DNA from: Siphonodentalium dalli
Lineage: Eukaryota; Mollusca; Scaphopoda; Gadilida; Siphonodentaliidae
DNA: 64,000 nt
Reading direction: 5' to 3'
NCBI GenBank assembly: GCA_032622095.1
Contig: CP136061.1
Coordinates: forward strand, 63,367,127 to 63,431,126
A model generated the notes under the pieces. That model saw nothing but the letters and a program-made list of their open reading frames with translations, did not search any database and was not told the DNA's origin. Shown one piece after another: positions 12,401 through 27,400 of the stretch. Position numbers and translations under genes: made by a program. The first letter of the stretch is position 1. Each line of letters begins with the position of its first letter.

Positions 12401-15400
12401 TATGTGCCAAGTTTCATAGAAATTTATTAGGAAGCAATCAAGTTTAAGCTTGCACAAAATTACAAAATTATGTTTGCTGCTAAACATTTCTAAGTCAAAA
12501 AGGGGGATAACTATGGGTTAACTATAGTCAAATAGCTCGGATGAATGGTATAACAAAGGTTGCCCCATGGGTACTGGTTTTACCCCCATGGTGGCAAATG
12601 AAACAGAGAATATCTCTAAAAGAGGAAATGTGAATATCACAATTATTTTACTGAAAGCCCTTGTGATGGTGAACATCCATACCAAGTTTCATTGAGATCA
12701 TGTAACCCATGGCTGAGATACTCCGGCATATGGGCAAAAACGATTAACTCCAGATAAATAAAGAAAGATCACTTGACTCTTGGATGGAAAATGCACATGT
12801 CATATGGCTCTCTTTTGAAAGCACTCCCTGCGGTGAACCTCCATATCAAATTTCATTGAGATCTTGTAAACCACGGAAATATCAGCATCGCCAGACATAA
12901 CATTACTATTTCCAGATAAATAAAGATGGGTAACTCTAGGAATGGAAAGCGCAAAAAGTCATTGGGAGCTCATTTGAAGCAGTCCTGACATTACCAAATT
13001 TCAATCAGTTCCAATAACACATGGCTGAGATATATGCTGGATGGACAGACAACGGTGTTGTCAATTTTTCAAAAAATTGTTGGGGTGAGGGGAGGGCATA
13101 CAAACATATGATAAATATCTGGTATAACACATAATCATATTGACATAAACATTTGTTGTGGCAGAATCTCTTTCGAATGGTGTCCTTGATTGAGACATAT
13201 TATTTTATAGCTTAAAATTTATCAAAAAGAAGTCCTATATATAAATATGGAAAAACATACTCTGGTTCCTTCTTTGAAGTTAGTCAACATAACCATTATG
13301 GAGACGTTCTGCTCCCAAATCATCTGCCATGTATCGTCAATAGTATGCGGCTTTGGTCCCTGGCAAGCTATGAATTCTCTTCGAGAGTTATAACCCTGAG
13401 AAAGAGAGAAAATATTTCGAAGTAACAGTACTGAATTTAGGCCACAGAATGATTAACAGGTATGTGTTGCATATTAGAAAAAATTAGGGTTAGTTGGTAG
13501 GCCTGAAATATTATTTTATAACTTTTTTTTTATTTTGACATTTTTATGGCTTATTTGCAAGATTTTTTTTAACAATAATGATCATTTTCTTTGCATAAAC
13601 TGTAATAAACTCAATGCTTTGACAGATAACAACCCCTTCTGAGACATTGAACATTATTCTTTGTAAAAAAAACTTTAGGGTATGTAGGGAAACCAAACCA
13701 CAAATATTTTTTTACTTTGACCGTATGAAGGATCGTAAAAATAAAGAGTCTTCTGAGCATTTCCTGAGAGAGCAATGAGTATTTAGTATAGAAAGTGTTA
13801 AATACACTCATGTACCCAAATAACCACTTATAATAACCTGATAATTATAACAATAAAAGGTCAGTCGACCACAGTGTCCCCCGACAACGTAGCAAGTCAA
13901 TGCCGCTTTGTTAAAGAAATTAAAAAAAATGTTGAAATGTCGAAAAGGGTTAATAACTCCGTAAAAAAATAATTTTTCCGTCATCTATATACATGTTGCA
14001 CATCTCCAATATGTGGGTAATAATACTCTGAAGATTCAAATATCTACGATCAAAACTGTAGGAGGAGTTGATTACACCATGAAGCATACAGAAAATTATA
14101 AAAAATGTTGAAATTTTCTAAGTCGAAAAGGGTTAATAACTCTGTCAAAAAATAATTTTTTCCGTCATCTATATACATGCTGCACATCTTCAATATATCG
14201 GCAACAATATTCTGAAGTTTCAAATCTCTGGGATGAAAACTGTAGGAGGAGATGATTACACCATAAAGGTACTCAAAAGTGTGACAGACGGACTGATGAA
14301 CGGACGGAATGAACCTATTTCCATAGTCCCCCAAAAATTAATTTTTCGGGGGACAAAAATGAGTAAAAGGCTTAAGTCATTTACACATTTTCATTATAAC
14401 TACCATGTTGTTTTACATCATTCATAGAGTACATCAGCGTATTTTTCACTATTCTCTGACTCAAATTCATTCATTTGTTGCATATTTTCTGTTGAATAGA
14501 GTAGTGTTGAAATGATTAGTAGACGAGTCAATATCAACTAGAATTTCGACGATAATCGATTAGCAATCTCCTAGTCGACTAATCGCCATACTTCCCAGAA
14601 AAGATAAACGTTTCATTGGTAGCAATCATTGTTGCATGCAGTATACTTCCATAAAGCACAAACGATTGTGGTGGAACCCAAAATACGACCGCCTTGTCAT
14701 GGTTACTGTATTATAAAAACATGTTTCTGATCTAGATATTCAGTCATCATTCGAGGGATAGCGACCTGTTATAGTATGTTATTCACCAGAAAAACGGGAC
14801 CCTTTTGATGTCTCATCGATTGGAACAATCACTGTTCGGCTAAGTCGCAACAGCAGATTTACTGTACAAATTCCAATATTCAAAATGCGGCACCTTTGAT
14901 CTACAAAAATCTACATCCGACGTTGCAATAGATATGTTGTTTTGACGACGCGTTGACTCATACAAGATCAAACCAATTTCGACGTGACCACGTGTTCGCT
15001 TTACTCCTGGCTGGGTGCTGGTATAATTATGTTTATATTGTGCTGGATTATGCCAATATATCAGTCAGATTTCTAATCAAGTCATTGACTCATTGTCATA
15101 CAACCACACACCCCTAAAGTGGACCAACATTTGCATGTTATAGGGGAATAGCTTGCTGAACATCGCCTAATATGTTAGTTGTGATATTATCATGCAAAAA
15201 ATAGACTGTGCATGCACAGGAAGTAAGAAAGCTTCTTGCATCCAGCTGTTTCGAAGTCTCTCTATATGACCGTCACTTTGTTGGGATCGCACACAAACAT
15301 AACTTCAAAGCTGAAGTTTACCCCAATATTATATGATATGAGTGATGTTCATGATACTTACCTGTCACTATAGGCTGTCAACATTGATAAATATAAATGA

Positions 15401-18400
15401 TAAATAGGCATGTTTTAATAAATTTATGATGACTAACAGCTGTGAAATGGGCAGATCGTCGATGTCTAAGAAGATATTTTTATAATCCTGTGTGGGTTTT
15501 GATAATTCTATATATAGTAGGTGTCGACTAGTAGTTTAACACTAGAATAGAGTAAGGCGATGCCTTATACAATGGGTCGATTTAGGTACAGTTTCGCTTT
15601 CAAAATGAAAGTGTCAATGACTCTGTAGCTCAACTTGGAAAGGGAATAATTTCATGTGTTACAGTCAATGGAGCGATTAGGAATGCGGAAAGTTGAAAGG
15701 TCTAAGTAATAGTACTATAATACTAGATTATCAACATGAAGAGATATATAAAGTAAAATCCAAGATGGTTTCTGATGGCTATGTTTTCCAATGAAATTCA
15801 AAAACATTTCATAGCTTCCATCTAGATCAATATCAAGATTAATATGAAGTTTGGTAATGATCGGATGAGGGAAGTGGACTGTGTGGTTTGCCAAAGGATT
15901 TAGTCATGCGAAGAGTAAAATCCAAGATGGCTGCTGGCGGCCATGTTTTAGGGCCAAATGACCCCAAAATGACTTGTTCCAATCTAAATGTCAATATTAA
16001 CATCCATGACAAATTTCATTATGATCTGATCAAAGGTAGGACCTGTAGCCCGTGCCAAACAATTTAGTCATGCAAAGAGTAAAATCCAAGATGGCTGCTG
16101 GCAGCCATGTTTTTTGGCCGAATGACCCCAAATGACTCGTTCCCATCTACATGTCAATACTAACATCCATGACAAATTTCATGATGATCAGACAAACAGT
16201 AGGACCTGTAGCCTGTGCTAATGGATTGAATTTTGAAATCCAAGATGACAAATTTTATAAAGATCCGACAAAAGGTACGACCTGTAGCCCATGCTAAAGG
16301 AAATTGTTAACGAATCACCCACACACACACACACACACACGGACGACGGACGACAAAGCCATGGCAATAGCTCAAACTTTACAAAGTAAAGTTGAGCTAA
16401 AAAGGATGCTATCCATTATAAACCATACCTTAAATGAGACCAAAATGCATTTATCCAGACTTATAGTTACCTGTACAGTACAATTATTGGATGAGACATA
16501 GGAAATAGAAATGAACCAATAGAACCTAATAAGAGAATTATCCAAACAACCAATGAACCTACCGGTATGTAATTAGCATTGATGTAGTCGCTGAAATCAT
16601 TGTGCTCAGTTTTTTCCAGAACAACCCTGGTATGGTCAACTGAAAAGGAATAAAAAAAATATAAGAGTTATGAAAAACAATGTTTAGATTCACATTGTAG
16701 CAGTACACAATTTCCAGCAATCTCCCATTGGGTGGGGACTATTGTACTTCAAATACATGCTGAGCCATTGTCATTAGCATAGGCTTCATGAAACAAATTT
16801 TATTTCAGACAGGAATGGTTGGAAATTTTTGTTTTGTTTCTTTGTTCTATTAGTCACTGAGTTATTTCCCTTGATCTGAATACAGAAAATACCCCAAGTT
16901 TAACATGTCCATTTTCAGCCAAAAGCAGTCAATGACTGAGCGAATGTCAGAAAATAAGCATCTTCTAAACTGATAGGGCTATGATAGAACTGAGAAGTAT
17001 TTGAAATAAAATTTTTTTTTCGTAACAATACCATATATTGTCTTGAAAGTGCAGATGGCAAAATACAGGGTGAGAAATTTTTTTTTACCACACAGAGTCG
17101 GCTTGCACTGAAAGCGAAAAACCTACTTTGCAATTAAATTTCTCCCTTTGCGGGTTTAAAAATTGAACCATCAAACCAGTTTGCCACAATTAACACAGGC
17201 TACACAGCAGTTATGTTCCTCAGATACTTATTTTACTATTTTTCAGTCCTCATACAACCCATGAAATTATGCTTGTTTCTAAGCATCCAAGTCTGTGCTT
17301 GGTGTGCCTGTCAATTTGTAGAATGAGGTCGCCGGAGGGTGAATTTAGTGCCACTATCCCACATAGCAGGTTATCATCACCAAATTCACCTTCTTGGGAC
17401 CTCATTCGATCTGCATGGCCTCATCTGCTATGGGAGACATAGACTCAGATTGAAGTTCCCAAATGGTGAATATTGTGATTTACATCCATTGGGAACCTTG
17501 ATTATGCAATGCGTTGTCTGCCAATTTGGGGATATAGAGAAACTAAAAAACGAAATAGAATCTATGTGAAGAAGTTTCTATAGAAATTTGATATTAAAGA
17601 AACTTTCCAGAGAAGATGAGGCCTATAAAGCAGAATGAGGTCCCCAGAAGGTGAATTTAGTGATGCTAGCCCACTATGCGGGATAGCTTCACTAAATTCA
17701 CCCTCTGGGGACCTCATTCTGCAAATGACAGGCACACTAAACTCAGACTTGTGAGCATCATGAACCATTCTCATTACTATTTATATGTTCTACATTTCAA
17801 TATTCTCATGTCCATATGTGAAAACGAGATTCTAGACATACCCTACTTATGTTAAATTGAATAGTAGGCATAGGTCAAATCCTTTCTATAATTACCATAT
17901 CTGTGTATATGGGGAAACATAGTTGGGAAAAACAATTTTAGAAAAAATTAGCAGTGTGATGACTATACAACAGAAAATACATAGGCCACTGGAGTCAGCT
18001 TTCGTCATGGCAAAACTTTTATCAAATTTCATTGAGATTTGATAAACCGCGGATGAAATGGCAGCTGCAGAAACTTGATTCATCCGAAACTTTGGGGGAC
18101 AATTAATTATGATACACTTAAATATATTGAAAGCCTTGGTGATGGTGAACATTCATAATATATTTTATTGCGATCCAATAACCAATGTAGATTACTGACG
18201 TGGACCGACAAAAAGTCATTATTTCCAGAAAAATGAAGGATAATTCTATAATGTAAAAGGGGAAGAACATCATTGGGCCTTTTTATTAAAGCACCCATGA
18301 AGGTGAACCTCCACCTTAAATTTCATTCATATCAAATAACCCAAGGCTGAGATACTTAGGTGGGTGGACAAAACAAAATTATATCCAGATAAATAAAGAA

Positions 18401-21400
18401 TGATAACTATAGAACGGAAAATGCAAACAACTTCATATATATAATATGATATGGCCCTAAAATGAAAGCACTCCCAATGGCGAATCTCCGTACAAAAGTT
18501 CATTGAGATCTGATAAACCTTGACTGAGATATCTGCACGGACAGTCTGAAAACCACTATTTCAAGATAAAAGGATAAATCTAGAACGGAAAATGTGAAGA
18601 TAATTGGGTCCTCTTTTGAAGCAGTCCCGACGGCGAACAACCATCCCAACACCTCAGTCAAATCCGATACTCCATGGCTGATATATATGCCTACAGATGG
18701 ATGAATGAATGTCATAATCCAGTATACCCCCATTTTCTTCCAAAGTGGTGGTATAATCTATATCTATATTTGCGAATATCTGTCTGTCTGTCTGTCTGTC
18801 TGTCTGTGTTCTATAGAAATTCACAGGGGACCATCTAGACGACGCCAACGGGGTCTACTAGGAGTAGCTTTTTACGAGAAAGATAATGGTCGGGGTTAGA
18901 ATATTCTAAAGCGACGCCGTTGTTGTCAGGGGCAGAAAAGGGGGAGGGGCAGAAAAAAAATTTGTCGCCGATTGCCACCAAACTTTTAATTAATCATCCC
19001 CATAATATGAGGAATCTAATGGCGTGGTTTAAATATGGCAAAAGTTGCGCCGTTCGCGTCAGGGGTGCCCGGAAGGGGGGGGGGGCAGATTTTTTTTCTG
19101 CCGCCGATTGCCACGAAACTTACATATAATCATCCCCATGATATGAAGAATCCAACGGTGTGGTTTAAATATGTCAAAAGTGGCGTCGCTTGAGTCAGGG
19201 ATGAACGGAAGGGGAGAGGGGCACCAAAATTGATAAAACTAATTTTAGCGCCGATTTCCACCAAATTGATATATATTCTTCTTCATGATACAAGGAATCT
19301 AATTGTGCGATTTAACAACGCCAAATTGTTGTTTTTGGATGAGAGACTGGGAGGGGGTGGGCACTAAATTGGATAATAAGTCGCCGATTGCCACCACACT
19401 TATACAAAATCATCCCCATGGTATGAGGAGTCTAATGGTGTGGCTTTTATCTGTCAAATGTGGCCTCATTCGAGTCAGGGTTGCATTGAAAGGGACAGGG
19501 GCACCAAAATTGATGCACAATTTTTTTAGCGCCAATTTCCACCAAATTGATACACGTTCTTATCCATGATACGAGGAATCTAATCGTGATTTAAAGACGC
19601 CATAGTGGTGCTGTTTGGGTGAGAGATGGAGAGGGGAGGGATTGGCACCAAATTTGATAAAAAAAATTGTTTAGTCGCCGATTATCACCAAACTTATAAA
19701 CAATCATCTCCATGATATCAGGAGTGTAATCGTGTGGTTTAAGGGTGTCACAAGTGGGGCCATTCAAGTCAGTGGTGTATAGAGATGAGAGGGACACAAA
19801 CAATTATATCTATATGTTTAGTGCCGATTTCCACCAGATTGATACATATTCTTCTCCGTGATACGAGGAATCTTATCGTGTGGTTTAGATACACCAAATT
19901 GGTGCCCTATGGGTGAGAGATATGGGGAGCTTAAATTTGATACGAATTTGTATACTCGCCAATTTTCACCAATTTCATATATATGCATCTCTAATCTCTA
20001 ATGAGTCTTAGTGTGTGCAGCTTGAGTCCGAAATAGGGACGGGAGGGTCACCAAAACTGATACAAAATATTTTTAGTACCAATTACCATCAAATTCAGAC
20101 ACGTTCTTCTCAAATGATACAAGAAATAAAATCGTGCTGTCTGTCTGTCTTTTTTTCTGTCTGTGTGCATTCTATATATAACTTCACACGGTACAATCGA
20201 GATGGCACCAAGGCGTTCTAAGAGGGGTAACTTTTTACATGGAAGACAATGGTGCGGGTTAAATTTTTCTAAATGGTGGGAGGGGAAATTAAAAAAATAT
20301 GGTGAAATAGTTTTGTCGCTGATTTCCACCAAACGAATACATAATCACCTTCGCAATATGGCGTTGTTCGAGTCAGCGTTGCATCAACAATTGATTTAAT
20401 AAACCAAATTCCACCAAATTCATACACGTTTTTCTCTAAGATATACCATGAATTAAATCACATTTGGTGTCGTTTGCGTCACGGATGGCGAGCGGATATG
20501 CACTATCATTGATAAAATTGCTATTCGCCGATATCCACATATAAGTGATATACAGTCACCAGGCCATCTCCATATCATTTGAAGTAGTTGTGCGTTCATA
20601 TTTCACAATCCCGACATATGGTGACCCACATAAGTCACTTGAACAATTATATCTTCTTAACAGTCATATTTATATGGGAATGGCAATCAAGGCATTCACA
20701 CAATGAGCTAGCAAAAAAGAGATAACTAGAAGAATCATTAAACGTATATTTATCATTCTATTGAAGAGATACATATATTCGTGCAAACTGAGAGACCTCG
20801 AACCGTCAGAGGATTGCATATATATAATAACAAAATTTAATCTGTTCCATTCAATACAGTTTCCACAAAAAGTTACAATTTGTCAAGAGATATGGAAGGC
20901 CTGTTCAAAAATAGTGGTCACAGATTGCAGTCAAATATAGTTTCTTCTGATATACAAGAAAATGCAGTTAGTAGCACAAGACTTTTCAGGATCCTACCAA
21001 TACTGACATCTGACAAGGGTTTTAGAACAGACTCATCGACTGACATAAACAACTCAAAATCTCGCTCTGTGCCTGTCACATGTAGCTGATATATGTGCGC
21101 AGCAACATTTCGTTTAAACTAAGAATTTATAGCCAATATATAGCACCATTCACAGAGGAGCACCTGGAAATTTCTTTGAAACATCTGTATCTTCATGGAT
21201 ATGTGATAGCCAGGTGTCCTCGAGATCTTAGTCCAACCCACTATTGATTGATTGATACATCTTAATATGTAAAACCCAATTATCATCTTTTATCGAACTA
21301 ATGTGTTTTGATGTTCGTGTATCATATTATAACGTCTAATGTATACGCAGTTGTAAATAAATAAATACTTCATTATTGGTGGAACGGATTAATCGTGATA

Positions 21401-24400
21401 AACAGAATGACAATTGACAAGGTGAGCCACTACTTATATTCCATGACTGTAATAATCATGTTTTGTGATGCTATTTGAATATACAATTTATGAGAAAACG
21501 TATAACACTTTAAGCAAGAGCATTCTCTATTCCCAACAAATATCCACAGCATACATTAACCTGGGCAACGCCGGGTAACCCTGCTAGTAAAAGATATAAT
21601 GCCGATCATGTATGTTACTGAACAGCTTACATGGCATGATGTTCCCGTATCTGTTCTTGCCTACGTTTTCTTCTGTACGGCACACAGTAGCTGGATACTC
21701 TAAACTGAGTTTACCAAGCTCCTGAAACAACATGTTATTAGTAAGGATGAAGGGGTGGCTAGTGTTACAAGCACTGATCACAACACCGGTTCCATTTGTA
21801 GCCATATATATTTAAAAAGGGAATGTACAAACTAGGGAGATCACATAAACTCAGGAATATATCTGCTATATGTAAAATACAGTAATGCCCTAAGTAATCG
21901 ACTCCTTAACCACAGCAGAATTATGGGTAATTTTTCAGGATTTAGTCTACTTCAAGTAATGTCTGCCAGAAAGCCTGCATATGAACCAGTATTGGAACCT
22001 CAAACCACATATAGACCCCCCTACACTGTTCAAAATGTGTTCTAAATGATATCTGTATGTAGATAAGAGTCTATATACGGTTAATAGCGGACAGACATGA
22101 GTAAATTTCAGTGTAGGAAACAATTTGCATGTATTCAGCATTTTTCCAGCCCTGACATACCCACCCATCTGGAAAAAATCTGCAGTGGTTAAGGAGTCGA
22201 TTATTTAGGGCATCATTGTACCTCTACATCTTCCTGTGGTATATTGACCTGACAACACAACTTGTTACAGAGACAAGCCTTGGAAGTCATCTCTTTAAAA
22301 TGTGCCACTTTGCCCTATTATCGTCGCAGGGAGAAGTGACTTTTCTCTCATATACCAGTATATATACATACTAGCAGGTGGACCCGACTTCGTCCGGGCT
22401 GTTTCCCCTCTGCTTTTCGGCGAATTGTGCGAGTTGACTTTGAATTGTCCATTTTGAAGGTCAGGTGGGGGTCACGATTTGACCCGTCCAAAACACTGCC
22501 TGGACAAAAGTACCCGTCGAAATCCATCCGGTTTTACCCGATTTGACCTTGAATTGATCATTTTGAAGGTCAAGGTCAGGTCGGGGTCACGATGATTTGA
22601 CCCGTCCAAAACACTCAGTGGACAAAAGTAACCCTATGTATAAAATTTCGTGGAAATCCCATCAAAATTTGCGATTTTACCTTGAATTGACCCGATTTCA
22701 AGGTCAAGGTCACGTCGCACAGGCAATGAATAGGCTTATGAGACTCCCCATACGAAAGTATCCCTAGACACTAATTTTCATCGAAATCCCGTGATATTCG
22801 GGCGTTTGACCTTTGAAATGTCCCAATTTCAATGTCAAGGTCACATCGCACGGGCAAATTAATAGGCCTATGCCACTCCCCGGCCGAACGTACCCCCACA
22901 TACAAGTTTCATCGAAATCCCGTGATATTCGGGCGTTTGACCTTGAAATGACCCGAGTTCAAGGTCAATGTCACGTCGCACGGGCAAATTAACAGGCCCA
23001 TGCCACTCCACGGCCGAAAGTACCCCCACATACCAAGTTTCATCGAAATCGGTTCGGTCGTTTAGTCCATCGCGAACACACAGACAGACAGACACACAGA
23101 TCTTCCAAAATATATAATAGATGTCCCAATACCATATTTTAAAGCATATTTGCTGATTTACAGATTATATTAAATGGTGTTCTGAATCTGAATAGTACTC
23201 AGCATTATTACTAAGGGTTGTGCATCTTCCGGTCTATAGTGAAGTGACTATCTACAGTGTGAATTGGGGTGTTCTTACTTGCTGTAAAAATGGTATTATA
23301 AATGGACTCTTATGTCGCATAATTCTTATAGGATCATTGGATTATTTAAATAAATAATATCCAAAATGTTCACACATTGTGTCCGCTTTGAAACCATATT
23401 CCGGTCCCGTTTCATTTTTCACTTTGTTATCTACTTTTGATTTTAGGGCTTCCAGCTGTCTTCCTCTGGTTGGAAATAATTGAATTTATTTTTTGTTTTG
23501 ATACTTATAAATGTAGGAACACTATAATTTGAAGCTATTTGACAAAAGAAATGAAAAGGGTCACCTGGGGTATTGATCTTTTTAAAGCAATATATGAAAT
23601 TTAGTGGCACATTGCGTATCGCGATCGGTAATTATTTCTCATTTATAAAACTGCAATCATGATTTATTTAGCATTTTACAGGTGTGGCTGGCCCACCGAT
23701 CAATCTATAATAGCCCTATTCGGCTAAAATAGATTGATGTTTATATTGAATATTCTCGGTAAATTATTCGATGTCTCAAAAGAAATCAGAATCAATTTGT
23801 TTAAGTAGTGGTTGAAAGATAATTATAGAACCGTGACTCCCCTTATCACAGATGCATGCTGGCTGTGAAAGACCGATTGGTCAATTTTAGCCTGATTGGG
23901 CTATTAAATATTAGATTGATCAGTTTTTTTGTTCACCCAGATCTGTTTTAGGCACAACATTACTAATTGTACCAAACGCTGATCAATTTATAAAAAAAAC
24001 TCTTTCTTGAGTGTACTTCCAAAATTGATCGTTATGTACAGGTACGTCGGCTAAGGGGCATGAAAGGGCACTCTCCCCACTTGCCCTGGTTCGGGGGAGT
24101 CGAAATGGGCCTCAGATGGTGCCCTACTGACTGGTTTGCTCCCTTTGCTCTTGTAATGTGCTTCCGGTGTCCCTGGTTATGTAACCTATAGATATCAGGG
24201 GTTTCAGATTGAATTTAACAACAATTAAAGTTACTCAAAAATCTTCCATAACCCCAAATCCTGCCGCTCTCATAGGAAACGGGCCCACTCGCCCCAGTCG
24301 ACCTGGGCCAGCTCGCCCCAGGCCAGCTCGCCCCAAGGGATAATGTCTTATTTAAGTTGGTTTTCTTTTGTGTCTTTTTGCTTGCTTTCTCTCTCTCCCT

Positions 24401-27400
24401 CCCTCTGTCTCTCTCTAAGGGTTGTCAGGAGATAGATTGGATAGTTGTGATAATTATTTATTCGGATGATAACAATAATAACATAAGAACATATATACAT
24501 AATAATATGAACGTGAATGAATATGTAAAAAATACGACGACTAATATAACGGAATGAATATGATCATTGCATATGAATGAATGGATGATGAATTATTCTC
24601 CACAATCAGTTGGCCGCCGCTCCTCTCGATGCTTTGTTCTTAAGATATAATCTTGCACATTTCTTCATGAATGCACCTGTCGTCAGTTCTGGTGGATCTG
24701 CTGTGTAGGTATCCCATAGGTCACGGATCTGTTTTGCCTTCTGGGTGTACGCCGTCCGGCTGTCGATTTCGAGATCGACGGCTAAGACGTTTAACTCTAC
24801 AATTGATGCCTCCCGCATCAATAGCGGAACCAGCTTGTAAAATGTCACATCACTCCCATGGACATTTAGTCTTCGATGCCAGCCTGAAGAAAAAAACAAA
24901 TGAGTTAATAAACAAATGACAGTAATAAATTCATTTTGAAATCTGTTATATAATATTGGAATTAATTAATCGAATTATTAATATTATTTATATCTCTGAA
25001 TTACGCGATTAATTAATTAATCAAATTATTTAATTATTATAATTATAGACTGTTGAATTTAATGTTTGTCACTGAATGTTGTTGAATATCATTAAATATA
25101 CATGTTGAATTAAATATACACACCTTTGAATTCATTATTTGTCCGCACGTCATGCCGAAAGATACTCCATTCCTCGATCAAAAATGTGCTGGAGTCGAGC
25201 CACTGCCGTTGAACATAGTCGCATAGTCGTTGTTTTTCTGGCTCAATGCATCGAAGGTGTCGCGGATATGTTGTGATGGCAGGAAAGGCAATGCAATTAT
25301 CTGTTGAACAAAGTCTGTAAGCGGCCCTCCCGCACTTGCAACAACGGAACATCTTTGTGGTTATGATGTAAGATAAAAATCGCACTGCTTATATACTGTA
25401 TGTGGTCGGCATATGAAAGTGATTATCTATCACACGTTCTGAAGCCATCTCACCCTCTGAAGTGTGAGGTGTGATTAGTCGACTGGTTACTGTGTAAACA
25501 ACCTGCTTCTACTGTTGTGATAAGAATGGGGACAATAACGGCTAAGGGTTTCCCAAACTCCAGAGATAGTGAGATGAACTCAGAGAATAAGAGAAACTTT
25601 AATATCAATAACAGTTCATTTTTGTTATTTATGAATTTGCTGGTTTGTCGTTCAAACCAACTAGTGTGATATACCGGCTATTATCTTTGCTAACAAACGT
25701 GCCTAAAGTAATCTAAATGTCGAAATTGATGGACATAATTCTGAAATATATCATAATATGAACTTAAAAAATTAATATATCAATATATATTAACTTATTT
25801 ACAACTGGGCCCGGATCCCTCTCATAGCTGATCTGCCATCTCTATGCATGGCTTATCTCCCCTGATCATGGATATAAATAGATTGGGATATTCCTTCTGT
25901 GATAAATTCAACGTGGGAAATTCTTACAATTCTTTGGCACTGAAGTCTGCTGAAGTCGTAAGAAAAAGACAAATATATTGAGCTTAAATTGGCTAAAAGG
26001 CGGTTAAATAAGAAGTTTTCTACATGCGAAGATGCGGAAACAAAGAGCAGCGATTTAATTTACATTTAATTTACTCTGTAAAGCCAAAGGAACTTTTAGG
26101 AAGATCAACACTGAATTCTGATCAAAGCAAACAGATTCGAGGACTGTGTAACTTGTTTACACCAACAATGTTGAACAACATCGTGGAACCAGGAACGGTC
26201 TGAGACTAATAACGAAGAGTAATTTCAACCAATCCGGACGCACTCTGACTAATTCAAGTATTACTTCTTCCCACGCACCATTCTGGAATAGAATAAACTC
26301 GAAGAAGACACAGTCAACGCCGCAGAGGCGTAGACATTGAAATATTCAAAGCGGCACCACTAGCACTCGATCTAGACTCTATAGTACGGGTACTGTAGAA
26401 TAACAGAAAAATAAATACACTCTCTTCACCGTCCCATAAAAGCCAAACTGGTCACTGGGACGTACTCATACTCGGAATCACAACCCGGTCAAGATATTCT
26501 GAGAAAAAATCAGAACTCGGTCAGATACCAAGTTTGTCAGGCTGAAAAGTCTCATTCGATATCACTGAATAAAGATCCGAATGCAAAATGCCGACTCCCC
26601 CCCCCATTACAATACCGGTACTTGTCCATGCAGGTATGTTAAATTGTCAAGGGTACAGTACTACAGTTCCCTGTTTGTTTGATCAGGCACGGACATTAAT
26701 GGCTGACACGTTTACACACTTTTGTGTATGTGTGCACGTTAAAGAACGCTACTTGATTCACGACAGGGTTATAAAGTTACTCGGCCGTGATAGCACCTGG
26801 TGCTAGTGCGTCTACAACCAGAATTGGTTCCTGCACTGTAATATCTACAGATACAGCGAATGGTGTGTGACTTCTGACTTAGATTTTGGGCATCACTTGT
26901 GAAGTTATGTTTGTATACTAAGCTTCAGCAGTACTTGGACCCAGTTTTGAGAATTTTAATTAATTTTTATTCTGGACACTGATGTTTCACAATGCACAGC
27001 TAGGTCAATTCAGACTTCTATTTTTGATAAATGTTTCAGCTGTATAAATATGGCTAGAACAAATCATATACGGTTTATCTTGTTGGAAAAAGATTCTAAA
27101 ACTACAATGCAATTTGGAAAGTAAATCACCTACAGTAATGCCCCAAGTAATTGACCACTTAACCACAGCAGAATTATGGGTAGGCGAGAGCTTTCCGGTG
27201 AATGGCAACAAGCCATATTTCCGACTAAATCCTGAAAAGTTACCCATAATTCTGCTGTGGTTAAGTGGTCAATTACTTTGGGCATTACTGTACATGTACA
27301 TTGTTATTGTATTCTGTTGGTTTTCTCTTATATAAAGAAGGTAAAGGTAAAGATGGCATTCAATGTGGGGTGTTTACAACAATGCTAACAAGGAGCTATT

